DNA from: a candidate division CSSED10-310 bacterium | GTDB taxonomy: Bacteria > CSSED10-310 > JAFGJC01 | Direction of reading: 5' to 3' | Assembly: GCA_016929305.1 (NCBI GenBank) | Contig: JAFGJC010000430.1 | Coordinates: 1 to 6,232, forward strand | DNA length: 6,232 bases | Shown: positions 1 to 6,232 of the stretch, piece by piece | How the letters are laid out: the number at the start of each line of letters is the position of its first letter | Numbering within the stretch: the first letter of the stretch is position 1 | Program-made: the position numbers and the translations under genes | The notes under the pieces: generated by a model | Database searches by the model: none | What the model was told of the DNA's origin: nothing | The model's input: the letters and a program-made list of their open reading frames with translations, nothing else

Positions 1-529
1 CTGGGAGCAGAGTAATCCGCGTACCGACCATGAATGCGAAAAAAAGCATCGAAAGGATACCGTCGCGAAGATTGGGATAGGGATTCCGAGTCAAGATTAT
101 ACATCCCAGAACAAGGAAAAAGCCTGCGAGAGCGTATAAACGAGTAATAGTAAAAAAATACAGTTGAAAAGTATTGCTGGTGAGGAGGGCTAAAGTGATG
201 AGCGCTGCTGAAGGATTTTGTTGTCTTCTATGCCAGTGAAGCAGCAGGAGCAGACAAGCCGTCGAAAAAATGACAGATGTGATCCGGCCACTGATTAAAC
301 CGGGAAGCATCCATTGTGAAATGCCATAAATATAAGGATAAACGGGAGGTTGGAGAAAGAAAAAATCCTTATAGGGTATAGCTCCTTTGTAAACACTACG
401 CGCTGCATATAGATAAGCGCCTTCATCCAAATGAAGCGTGCCCGCAAAAACGTAAACAATGCTGATGAAAACATAGCAAACCAGCAAGAAATATAGCAAA
501 ATCCTAGAATTTACAGTTTTGTCTAACAC
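1..529 (-). CDS. GT-C membrane glycosyltransferase, PMT_2/ArnT-like (3' end outside window)
   Basis: The reading frame is open from a GTG at 529 to the left edge, giving 176 residues with no stop, so the C-terminal part is missing. Residues about 10-30 form a first membrane helix. It is followed by an Asp-Glu pair (D35-E36 in HLDEGAYLYAAR) and then IPYKDFFFLQPPVYPY (51-66). This arrangement of acidic pair, PYxDFF and PP is typical of the first periplasmic loop of GT-C enzymes in the PMT_2/ArnT group, which move sugars from polyprenyl-phosphate donors onto lipid, protein or glycan at the outer face of the inner membrane. Further hydrophobic helices follow at about 82-98, 108-126, 131-147 and 157-170. 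The GTG start is supported by GGAG 11 bases upstream; another in-frame GTG at 541 is possible. The start lies 26 bp inside the end of the preceding minus-strand gene, so the two are probably co-transcribed. The family call is confident; donor and acceptor cannot be read from the sequence. Confidence 0.85.
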   Translation of the reverse strand, partial: MLDKTVNSRILLYFLLVCYVFISIVYVFAGTLHLDEGAYLYAARSVYKGAIPYKDFFFLQPPVYPYIYGISQWMLPGLISGRITSVIFSTACLLLLLHWHRRQQNPSAALITLALLTSNTFQLYFFTITRLYALAGFFLVLGCIILTRNPYPNLRDGILSMLFFAFMVGTRITLLP

Positions 530-2366
530 GTATGTACACACTCCAAACCATCAAACCTAGTAATATCAAAATCGAAACAGGATATAATGCTCGCGACATA
601 GGTAAATTTCTATATTGGAGCACAATTTCATATTCTCCTTTGGGGACCGCTAAACTGATTAACCCTGTCTCAGGATCCGGTGTAATTTCCCAGATCACAT
701 TATTCAGTCTACACTCCCACCCCTGAAAATAGAACTGAGCCCATCTGATATTGAGCAAATCTTGAGCATTAATCGAAAAAGTTCTGTTGGTAAGCGGTCC
801 TGAACCGGAGCTGATGGACCCATTTCCTGAAATGATTTCGATGCTGCCCGGCACAACATTTACGGAACCCAGTTGTATCTTGTTACCTTTCCAATAGTCC
901 ACCTTTGAAGCATTTTGCAGCCATTCAGCAACCGTGATTTCCATCTGGTGGCGACTGAAACCTTCTTCAGGGATTTTTTTAACTTTGAAGATTTCCTTGG
1001 ACTTTGGAGGGAATTTATCGCCGGCAGCTTTTGGAAGAAACTCACCTGTACAATGAGTGTGTGAAATGCGACGAACGGTTTCTGGAGTCAATTGTTTTTC
1101 CGAGATGTTCAGATATGCTCCAGCACGGCACATATATGAAGAGCATGTCAATATCACTCCGACACTGACAGGGAAAAGCCATCTGGTTTTCTTTTTCAAA
1201 TATGTTTCCATTACCATAACGAATGCTCCTCCCCAGACCGAAAGAACCAGTGCAGGAATCTGAAGCAAACGGTATGGAAACTGCAACAATGGCAGTATAG
1301 GTATGCTTTCCCAAAGAAATTTTGAAAACGGTGATGTTAAAAACAACGACAAAAATAACACGATGATCAACGGCCAGATATTCTTTTCATTACGAATATA
1401 TAGGCGTCTTCGCCATATGGGGAATCCGGTAATTATAGCGATTAGCGCACAATTACCGATTTGAAAAGAGAGAGTGTCGCCTGTACCTTTGACACTGGCA
1501 CCGTAATTCCAATAAGTATCGAACCATTGTCCAGGATGGATAAATTGGTCGCTGTAGTTTGCAAATCCTTTTGTCATCCCTTCCATTTGTACGAGATGAC
1601 GGTTAAAAAAGGCGTTTGCCCATATCGGAGATGCCAGAATTAATGCAATGATTATTGAGACAGCGACCATAAGAAGAAATCGCCAGGATTTTTTTGCACT
1701 GAAACTCATCATAACAGCCCATAAACAATAGATTGGAAGCTGGATGACAATCGTTGGGAAATGAGTGGTCAAAATTGCTGCAATTCCCATAATCAACGGT
1801 ATTCGAATAAAAATCGTATGCTCAGATTTGGAATACTTTGTGATTAGCCACAGATTGAATGGGAGTAACGCCATACCCGTGAATTCGTTAACATCTCCGC
1901 GAACATAGAGGTTGACAATTCGATATGGCGCATAACTATATAAAACAGCGCTGAATATCGCTGCGCGTCTGTTCCAGAAGCATAAGGCAAGCAGATATGC
2001 GCTGTAACTTCCAAAAAGAGTTATTATCACTATGACGATTTTGGCTGAAAGAATTGTCTGGAGATTGAAAATTTTGAAGATCTCGCAGAGGCAGAGAAAA
2101 AGTACCGGGAAAAATTCAAGGAAAGGTAATCCTAATCCCCGGGCAAAATCAGGAAACCAGCGGCAAAAAGGTTGTCCTGCTTGTACATTTGCATGCAATT
2201 CAGTGATACGCCAGAGTAGCTGTGCTTCATCGTGAGACCAAAAGAATCGCTGATCGATCAATGGAAGAAATAGGATAGACGTGGCGGCTGTAATTATGAG
2301 AAAAATTACTGATTCTGTCCGGATATGTTGTGCTCTATTCATTAAATCATCCACGACTCGATTCAT
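504..2366 (-). CDS. Large polytopic membrane protein, PTPS-related / YfhO-GT-C-like
   Basis: This is a 620-residue protein (from ATG 2366) with about ten or more membrane helices. The first helix is at about 18-38, and the following loop carries SHDEAQLLWRI (44-54) and CRWFPDFARGLGLPFLEFFP (68-87). Later motifs are YAPYRIVNLYVRGDVNE (145-161), THFPT (201-205) and LQFPYRLLQIP (361-371). This order (HD in loop 1, RW, PYR, YVRG..E, FPxR) matches the bacterial 'membrane protein 6-pyruvoyl-tetrahydropterin synthase-related' family. Despite the name, that family is a GT-C-like membrane family and not a pterin enzyme. Residues about 415-590 form a soluble, probably extracytoplasmic domain, with FYFQGWEC near its end, resembling the small beta domains of YfhO-type proteins. 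A last helix (594-614) and a basic tail close the protein. The start is uncertain: TTG 2387 gives 627 residues with no visible ribosome site, and ATG 2342 gives 612 residues with a weak GGA upstream. A role in surface-glycan assembly is inferred from the fold and the GT-C neighbour. Confidence 0.85.
   Translation of the reverse strand: MNRVVDDLMNRAQHIRTESVIFLIITAATSILFLPLIDQRFFWSHDEAQLLWRITELHANVQAGQPFCRWFPDFARGLGLPFLEFFPVLFLCLCEIFKIFNLQTILSAKIVIVIITLFGSYSAYLLALCFWNRRAAIFSAVLYSYAPYRIVNLYVRGDVNEFTGMALLPFNLWLITKYSKSEHTIFIRIPLIMGIAAILTTHFPTIVIQLPIYCLWAVMMSFSAKKSWRFLLMVAVSIIIALILASPIWANAFFNRHLVQMEGMTKGFANYSDQFIHPGQWFDTYWNYGASVKGTGDTLSFQIGNCALIAIITGFPIWRRRLYIRNEKNIWPLIIVLFLSLFLTSPFSKFLWESIPILPLLQFPYRLLQIPALVLSVWGGAFVMVMETYLKKKTRWLFPVSVGVILTCSSYMCRAGAYLNISEKQLTPETVRRISHTHCTGEFLPKAAGDKFPPKSKEIFKVKKIPEEGFSRHQMEITVAEWLQNASKVDYWKGNKIQLGSVNVVPGSIEIISGNGSISSGSGPLTNRTFSINAQDLLNIRWAQFYFQGWECRLNNVIWEITPDPETGLISLAVPKGEYEIVLQYRNLPMSRALYPVSILILLGLMVWSVYIRVRQNCKF
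541..544 (-). promoter_or_regulatory. Ribosome binding site of the GT-C gene
   Basis: GGAG on the minus strand lies 11 bases before the GTG at 529. It sits inside the coding region of the preceding gene. This favours the 529 start over the in-frame GTG at 541, which has only a weak upstream match. Confidence 0.5.
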
Positions 2367-2448
2367 TTTAATAGCACAACTTACCAATGATTGATACTTC
2401 CCTACTAATAAGGCGGAAATAGTAAAAAAATCGGTGGCAATGTGGTAT

Positions 2449-2459
2449 GGTTGACAACC
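2449..2459. promoter_or_regulatory. Perfect inverted repeat, possible operator
   Basis: GGTTGACAACC has five-base arms that pair perfectly around one central A. It lies directly before the GGAGG of yggS, where a bound protein could affect the operon. The arms do not extend further: the flanking bases T and G do not pair. A repeat this short can arise by chance, so this is a candidate only. Confidence 0.25.
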
Positions 2460-2460
2460 G

Positions 2461-2465
2461 GGAGG
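2461..2465 (+). promoter_or_regulatory. Ribosome binding site of yggS
   Basis: GGAGG lies 9 bases before the GTG at 2475. A longer reading frame begins at GTG 2442, but that start would place this strong site inside the gene and add 11 residues that do not look like the family. The site therefore fixes the start at 2475. Confidence 0.75.
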
Positions 2466-2474
2466 AAATTATCG

Positions 2475-3155
2475 GTGATTGCTGAACGTTTAGAGGACGT
2501 TAGGGAAAGAGTTTATAAAGCAGCGCTTAGATCAGGCCGTGACCCGGATACGATAGCGATCGTGGCTGTTTCAAAAACCCATGCTTCAGAACAAATCACA
2601 GAGGTGATAAATGCTGGACAACGGATATTGGGTGAGAGCAGAGTCCAGGAAGCTCTCGAAAAAATTCCGATGTTCGATTCATCTATAGAATGGCATCTTG
2701 TCGGTCATCTGCAAACAAACAAAGTGAAATATGCGGTCAAGTTATTTCGCTTGATTCACTCTGTTGACTCGATAAAACTTGTTGATGAAGTGAATCGGAG
2801 ATCTCTCGATATGGATCATGTGCAACCTATACTTCTTCAGGTTGATGTGTCCGGAGAAATTTCCAAGCATGGCCTGGAATTACCCAAGATTCCGCAATTT
2901 ATTCATCATGTGTCAACACTCAAAGGTGTAAAGCTTAAAGGATTAATGACTATACCACCTTATTTTGATGATCCCGAGGAAGTCCGGCCATATTTCAGAA
3001 AATTGCATGAGTTATCAAAAAAGCTTCCGAAATGGGGCTATCCCTCGGATTCAAAGATTGAGTTATCGATGGGTATGACACACGATTTTGAAATCGCTAT
3101 TGAAGAGGGTGCAACAATAGTCCGGATCGGCACGGCTATATTCGGATCTCGATAA
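2475..3155 (+). CDS. yggS: YggS/PROSC family pyridoxal 5'-phosphate homeostasis protein
   Basis: The 226-residue protein is of normal length for YggS (YlmE, PLPBP), a single-domain alanine-racemase-like TIM barrel that binds PLP in the cytoplasm and affects vitamin B6 and amino-acid balance. The family has no firmly established enzymatic reaction. The N terminus (IAERLEDVRERV, then RSGRDP) is typical. The PLP lysine is K34 in VAVSKTH. Other family blocks are LGESRVQEAL (52-61; most members have GEN), WHLVGHLQTNK (73-83), IHSVDS, QVDVSGEISKHG, GLMTIPP, LSMGMTHDFEIAIEEGA (197-213) and the phosphate-binding end VRIGTAIFG (216-224). The gene is intact and starts at GTG behind a strong GGAGG. It heads the plus-strand run and is followed after 18 bp by a yggT-like gene, a pairing also known from Gram-positive ylmE-sepF-ylmG and Gram-negative yggS-yggT loci. 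Confidence 0.96.
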   Translation: MIAERLEDVRERVYKAALRSGRDPDTIAIVAVSKTHASEQITEVINAGQRILGESRVQEALEKIPMFDSSIEWHLVGHLQTNKVKYAVKLFRLIHSVDSIKLVDEVNRRSLDMDHVQPILLQVDVSGEISKHGLELPKIPQFIHHVSTLKGVKLKGLMTIPPYFDDPEEVRPYFRKLHELSKKLPKWGYPSDSKIELSMGMTHDFEIAIEEGATIVRIGTAIFGSR

Positions 3156-3173
3156 TGGGATGAGAGGATAATT

Positions 3174-4115
3174 ATGTCGATTACATTTCTAACGGCTATT
3201 CAGTTAATCGTAAATGTGATGATCTTGGCGTTCATTATGAAACTCACATTGAATCCTCGGGATTTTTTCTTTAACCCAGCTCTGCGTCCTGTCGATTATC
3301 TGACGACACCTGTTCTAAAACCTTTTCGCAAAATTTTCCGCACAACGCAAACCGGTTGGGATTACACGCCGTTGATAGGTATTGTAATCCTTATTGTTAT
3401 CAATGCGTTAGCACTTTTTGTCCTGGATTATTCAGATTTGAATTCTAATCTCAAAATTGTCATGGCATTTGTAAAATCATTTAAAAACATTGTTGGTTTC
3501 CTGGTTCCTGTTTTCAGCGTTTTCGTTATGTTGATTTTGCTTATCCCAGCTCATGCATCAAATGTTCTTGCCAATTTTTTCTTAAAAATTATTCAACCCG
3601 TAATGAAACTTTTCCAGCCATTTACCGCTAACCGAAAGATGCGTGTAATGATCGTGTTCATCCTGTTTTTCATTATAATTGCAATAATCTGGCACGTTCT
3701 TTTGGTGTGGGAACATGACTTGATTGATCCAAAAGCGCAGGCGAAAAATTTAAGATTGAGTTTGGAGCAGGATAGTCATCTCGAATTTCGTGATTATATT
3801 GAATCGCCCAAGGTTTTTCTTTTTGCAGTTATCGATATCGCCAATAAAATCGTAAATATATATTGGTTCCTCATCATTCTACTGATAGTCAGTGCTATAC
3901 TTTCCTGGGTTGATGTGGATCCAAGTAATCCTTTCATGCAGCTTATCCGTGAAATATCGGATCCCATGCTTGAACCTTTGCGGAAAGTCGTGCCAACGAT
4001 CAGTGGTTTGGATATTTCTCCGATAATTGCAATTGTTATCATAAAACTTATAGGTATGGTTATCATTGGGATTCTAGATAAGATATTGAATGTTGGTGTC
4101 GGTTTGCCGATTTAA
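3174..4115 (+). CDS. yggT: Enlarged YggT-like membrane protein with three two-helix units
   Basis: This 313-residue protein has six predicted membrane helices at about 5-25, 65-85, 106-126, 157-180, 228-246 and 281-302. The last unit is a clear YGGT domain: ILSWVDVDPSNPF (242-254), then SDPMLEPLRKVVPTISGLDI (262-281) and SPII before the final helix. The first unit repeats this pattern in diverged form, with TTPVLKPFRKIF (44-55) and GWDYTPLIGI (61-70). The middle unit keeps only FLKIIQPVMKLFQPF (136-150) between its helices. A charged segment (about 181-213) joins units two and three. Ordinary YggT/YlmG proteins are roughly 80-190 residues with one or two units, so this one is unusually long. 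YggT proteins are inner-membrane proteins linked in various bacteria to osmotic tolerance, cell division or nucleoid organisation, and in plastids to thylakoid assembly; the molecular role is unsettled. The ATG is preceded by GAGAGG at 6 bases. The gene lies between yggS (18 bp) and the GT9 gene (21 bp). Confidence 0.88.
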   Translation: MSITFLTAIQLIVNVMILAFIMKLTLNPRDFFFNPALRPVDYLTTPVLKPFRKIFRTTQTGWDYTPLIGIVILIVINALALFVLDYSDLNSNLKIVMAFVKSFKNIVGFLVPVFSVFVMLILLIPAHASNVLANFFLKIIQPVMKLFQPFTANRKMRVMIVFILFFIIIAIIWHVLLVWEHDLIDPKAQAKNLRLSLEQDSHLEFRDYIESPKVFLFAVIDIANKIVNIYWFLIILLIVSAILSWVDVDPSNPFMQLIREISDPMLEPLRKVVPTISGLDISPIIAIVIIKLIGMVIIGILDKILNVGVGLPI

Positions 4116-4124
4116 ATCAAAATT

Positions 4125-4129
4125 GAGAG
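4125..4129 (+). promoter_or_regulatory. Ribosome binding site of the GT9 gene
   Basis: GAGAG lies 7 bases before ATG 4137. An in-frame TTG at 4131 would leave a gap of one base, too short to work, so the ATG is the better start. Confidence 0.6.
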
Positions 4130-4136
4130 ATTGATA

Positions 4137-5177
4137 ATGGTTAACCGTATTTTGCTCGTAAAAACACATGCAATCGGCGATGTCCTCATGACAACGCCAG
4201 CATTACGAGCCGTGAGGATACGTTTTCCGGATGCAGAAATTAGTTATCTTGTGGGCAGTTGGTCTGCAGAAATACTAAGAAACAATCCCAATATAGATTC
4301 ATTGCTAGTAGCTCCGGATGAGATTTTTTTCAAGAAAAGGATCCTGCGTCTTTTAGCCCTCAGAAATACCATAAAATCCAGATCGTATGATCTTGCTGTT
4401 CTTTTTCAACCTGCTTTTTTTGTGCGCGCTTTGATCAGATCATCTGGAGTGCGTAAAATTGCGGGATTCCACAACGGAAAAATTCCGAAATCTTTGGATT
4501 ATGCATGTCAGTGGCGTGCAAATCGTGAAAGGTATGTAGGTGAGGATTTTCTGGATGTTGCCAGATGTCTTGGTGCTGAGAATGACGGTCAGGGTATGGA
4601 GTATCACATTCCTATATCCGCAGAAAAATCTGTTAAAAAAATATTTGAGTTGCAACGGATAAAAGCGGACAACTACATCGTGATATCTCCTGGTGGCGGG
4701 AAGAATCCGAGAGATCATGTTTTACAAAAAATCTGGCCAGGTAATCGATATGCCAACATAGCGGTCAAGCTATGTGACTTGGGATATTCCGTTTTAGTTA
4801 CGGGTTTGGAGGGGGAGTGGAAAGTTGATTTGTCTTTTTCAAATGGCTCTAATATTGTTGATTTGACAGGAAAAACAACGCTTGCTGAATTGGCTGAGTT
4901 AATTAATAATGCAAAATTATTGATTACCAATGATTCGTTGCCCATGCACTTGGGTATTGCACTGAAAACAAAAACAATTCCGATATTTGGACCGACAAGA
5001 CCGGAAGCATTATTGCCTGAAGGTGCCCTTGTTTATCCTGTGGTATCGTCTAGCTCCTGCGCACCATGTTATGATAATGAAGTGTTTCGTGGCTGCCCTT
5101 ATTTTCATTGTATTCAATCGATATCGGAAGATGAGGTTGCTGTAAGGATCAACAAAGCACTGGGGAGTAGTATCTGA
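4137..5177 (+). CDS. Glycosyltransferase family 9, heptosyltransferase-like
   Basis: The 346-residue cytoplasmic or membrane-peripheral protein is of normal length for GT9 (WaaC/WaaF/WaaQ and relatives), which transfer heptose or a similar sugar from an ADP-activated donor onto a lipid-linked core or other glycan. The N-terminal Rossmann domain opens with NRILLVKTHAIGDVLMTTPA (3-22). D15 is at the position of the catalytic Asp and is followed by the usual TTPALRAVR. The C-terminal donor domain shows SPGGGKNP (184-191), the KIWP block (198-201), LTGKTTLAELAELI (243-256), LLITNDSLPMHLG (261-273; family usually DSGPMH) and IFGPTRPE (283-290). Four cysteines (C308, C311, C320, C325) near the end follow a CxxC...C...C pattern often seen in GT9 proteins. 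The acceptor and the sugar cannot be told from sequence; calling it a true LPS heptosyltransferase would be inference. It is one base from the following GT2 gene, so translation is probably coupled. Confidence 0.93.
   Translation: MVNRILLVKTHAIGDVLMTTPALRAVRIRFPDAEISYLVGSWSAEILRNNPNIDSLLVAPDEIFFKKRILRLLALRNTIKSRSYDLAVLFQPAFFVRALIRSSGVRKIAGFHNGKIPKSLDYACQWRANRERYVGEDFLDVARCLGAENDGQGMEYHIPISAEKSVKKIFELQRIKADNYIVISPGGGKNPRDHVLQKIWPGNRYANIAVKLCDLGYSVLVTGLEGEWKVDLSFSNGSNIVDLTGKTTLAELAELINNAKLLITNDSLPMHLGIALKTKTIPIFGPTRPEALLPEGALVYPVVSSSSCAPCYDNEVFRGCPYFHCIQSISEDEVAVRINKALGSSI
5162..5167 (+). promoter_or_regulatory. Ribosome binding site of the GT2 gene
   Basis: GGGGAG lies inside the end of the GT9 gene, 11 bases before GTG 5179. 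It supports that GTG as the start and implies translational coupling. No ATG is available near the beginning of the conserved domain; the next in-frame GTG (5194) would remove the first five residues. Confidence 0.55.
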
Positions 5178-5178
5178 A

Positions 5179-6232
5179 GTGGAACAACCGTATGTGTCTG
5201 TCATTGTCCCCGCATTTAACGCGGGATCGACACTCAAAGAATGTCTACAATCACTCCATACTCAGACCTATCCGCATGAACATTATGAAGTAATTGTCGT
5301 AGATGACGGTTCCACAGACCAAACCCCCGTCATTGCCCAATCGGAATCTCGTACCGTTTTTCTTCAGCAAACTCATGAAGGACCAGCTACAGCAAGAAAT
5401 CTGGGTTCTCTGCATGCCAGAGGAAACATACTCATCTTCACGGATGCCGATTGCACTGCTTCCGAGACATTTATCGAAGAAATGGTTAAACCGTTTAATG
5501 ATCCGCATATCGTGGGTGTCAAGGGCGCTTATAGGTCATTGCAAAAAGGCTGTTGGGCGAGATTCGCTCAAATCGAATTTGAAGAAAGATATGCAAAACT
5601 CGTAAAAGCTGAATCGATTGATTTTGTTGATTCCCACGCAGCTGCTTTTCGAAAGGATACTTTTTGCGAAGTCGGTGGATTTGATCCACATTTTCCGGTC
5701 GCCAATAACGAAGATGTCGATCTCTCCTATAAAATTGCTCGTCTGGGTTATCGAATGGTTTTCAATCCCAATGCGATTGTCTTTCACCATCATCCAGACA
5801 ATGCTTTAAGGTATCTACGCACAAAATTTCTCCGTGCGTATTGGCGAATGCTGGTGTATAGGCGTTTTCCTGAAAAAATTTTATCGGATACTTACACACC
5901 TCAAACATTAAAAATCCAGATTGCTTTTACAGCTTTGATATTCTTAAATTTATTCCTAGGTCTGTTTAAACCCGCAGCTCTGTACGGTTTGATCTATCTG
6001 ATTGCAGGGTTTTTATTGGCGACGCTTCCGTTTATTTATCGGGTTTCAAAACATGATCCTAAATTGATTCTCTTCAGTGAGTTTGCTTTATTCTGTAGAT
6101 CTCTGGTGTTCGGCTTGGGTGTGATTGCCGGGTTTTTATCTCAGCGCCGCCGGGATCTGCTTTTTCCGACAATTCTTATCATTTCAGATATCATTGCATC
6201 CTTTGCCGCATACACCGGTGCTTTTTGGATAC
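5179..6232 (+). CDS. GT2 glycosyltransferase with C-terminal membrane helices (3' end outside window), possible fusion
   Basis: The frame is open from GTG 5179 to the right edge, giving 351 residues with no stop. Residues 1-205 are a GT-A fold GT2 domain: YVSVIVPAFNAGSTLKECL (5-23), VIVVDDGSTDQT (38-49), GPATARNLG (68-76), the metal-binding DAD in FTDADC (87-92), VGGFDPHF (165-172) and the acceptor/base region NNEDVDLSYKIARLGYRM (176-193). All catalytic positions expected of an active inverting enzyme using a nucleotide-sugar donor are present. After an amphipathic stretch (about 210-235), hydrophobic helices lie at about 247-262, 267-287 and 300-320, an arrangement common in membrane-anchored GT2 enzymes. 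A basic QRRRD (322-326) then leads into a fourth helix (328-351) with SD at 336-337. That helix resembles the first helix of polyprenyl-phosphate sugar transferases or FlaA1/CapD-type proteins, so the polypeptide may be a fusion. The gene follows GT9 by one base and is the last visible operon member. Confidence 0.92.
   Translation, partial: MEQPYVSVIVPAFNAGSTLKECLQSLHTQTYPHEHYEVIVVDDGSTDQTPVIAQSESRTVFLQQTHEGPATARNLGSLHARGNILIFTDADCTASETFIEEMVKPFNDPHIVGVKGAYRSLQKGCWARFAQIEFEERYAKLVKAESIDFVDSHAAAFRKDTFCEVGGFDPHFPVANNEDVDLSYKIARLGYRMVFNPNAIVFHHHPDNALRYLRTKFLRAYWRMLVYRRFPEKILSDTYTPQTLKIQIAFTALIFLNLFLGLFKPAALYGLIYLIAGFLLATLPFIYRVSKHDPKLILFSEFALFCRSLVFGLGVIAGFLSQRRRDLLFPTILIISDIIASFAAYTGAFWI

Larger units (their letters stand above)
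2367..2474. promoter_or_regulatory. Divergent intergenic region between the two transcription units
   Basis: About 108 bases separate the leftward membrane-protein gene from the rightward yggS operon, so promoters for both directions should lie here or overlap the gene starts. The left half is AT-rich. I looked for -35/-10 pairs on both strands and found only weak ones, for example TTACCA at 2381 with TACTAA at 2403, spaced 16 bases. I make no firm promoter call. The region also holds an 11-base palindrome next to the yggS ribosome site. No terminator is expected because the units diverge. Confidence 0.45.

Noticed and set aside
1042..1314. Open frames on both strands inside the large membrane-protein gene (also at 532-726, 860-1045, 1461-1643 and 2032-2235)
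   Set aside because: They overlap the well-supported 504-2366 frame, show no domain features and have no convincing ribosome sites.
2451..2456. TTGACA, a perfect -35 box, before yggS
   Set aside because: With a 17-base spacer the -10 would fall at about 2474-2479 (GGTGAT), on the start codon itself and unlike TATAAT. The match is better explained as part of the GGTTGACAACC palindrome or as chance.
2442..2474. Upstream extension of yggS from GTG 2442
   Set aside because: It would add 11 residues not typical of YggS and put the strong GGAGG site inside the coding region. GTG 2475 gives the usual N terminus and length.
3794..4066. 90-codon minus-strand open frame opposite the yggT-like gene
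   Set aside because: It is antisense to the most conserved YGGT unit. Its hydrophobic composition follows from the complementary sequence and it has no family signature.
4620..4640. CAGA-AAAA-TCTG hairpin followed by a run of mostly A, terminator-like
   Set aside because: The stem is only four bases, it is followed by A and not T on the coding strand, and it lies in the middle of the GT9 coding region.
5303..5605. 100-codon plus-strand open frame
   Set aside because: It lies inside the GT2 gene in another frame, has no recognisable motifs, and the GT2 frame carries all conserved residues.

Overview
The window is ordinary, gene-dense bacterial chromosome of moderate to low GC, with closely packed genes and frequent GTG starts. 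No RNA gene, mobile element, CRISPR array or phage gene is visible. The gene content (heptosyltransferase-like GT9, GT2, GT-C membrane proteins, yggS/yggT) suggests a bacterium with a complex cell envelope, probably diderm. Nothing fixes the phylum. The diverged, enlarged YggT and the unusual gene neighbourhood would fit a poorly sampled lineage, but that is inference.

Layout: two divergent transcription units meet at about 2367-2474. Leftward (minus strand) is a large polytopic membrane protein of the 6-pyruvoyl-tetrahydropterin-synthase-related (PTPS_related, YfhO/GT-C-like) type. Its 3' end overlaps the start of a second membrane gene, a PMT_2/ArnT-like GT-C glycosyltransferase cut by the left window edge. 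Rightward (plus strand) is a compact four-gene run: yggS (PLP homeostasis protein), an enlarged yggT-like membrane gene, a GT9 (heptosyltransferase-like) gene and a GT2 gene with C-terminal membrane helices that runs off the right edge. The gaps are 18, 21 and 1 bp, so the run is very likely one operon.

How the genes fit together: five of the six genes are glycosyltransferases or membrane proteins consistent with building a surface glycan. GT9 and GT2 would act at the cytoplasmic face with nucleotide-sugar donors. The GT-C proteins would act at the outer face with lipid-linked donors. yggS and yggT are widely found side by side near cell-division or housekeeping genes, and here they head the glycan operon. 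The points most worth a second look are the YggT-like protein with three two-helix units, and the end of the GT2 protein, where a fourth helix resembles the first helix of polyprenyl-phosphate sugar transferases or FlaA1/CapD-type proteins and suggests a fusion continuing past the window. I saw no clearly new defence or mobile system.
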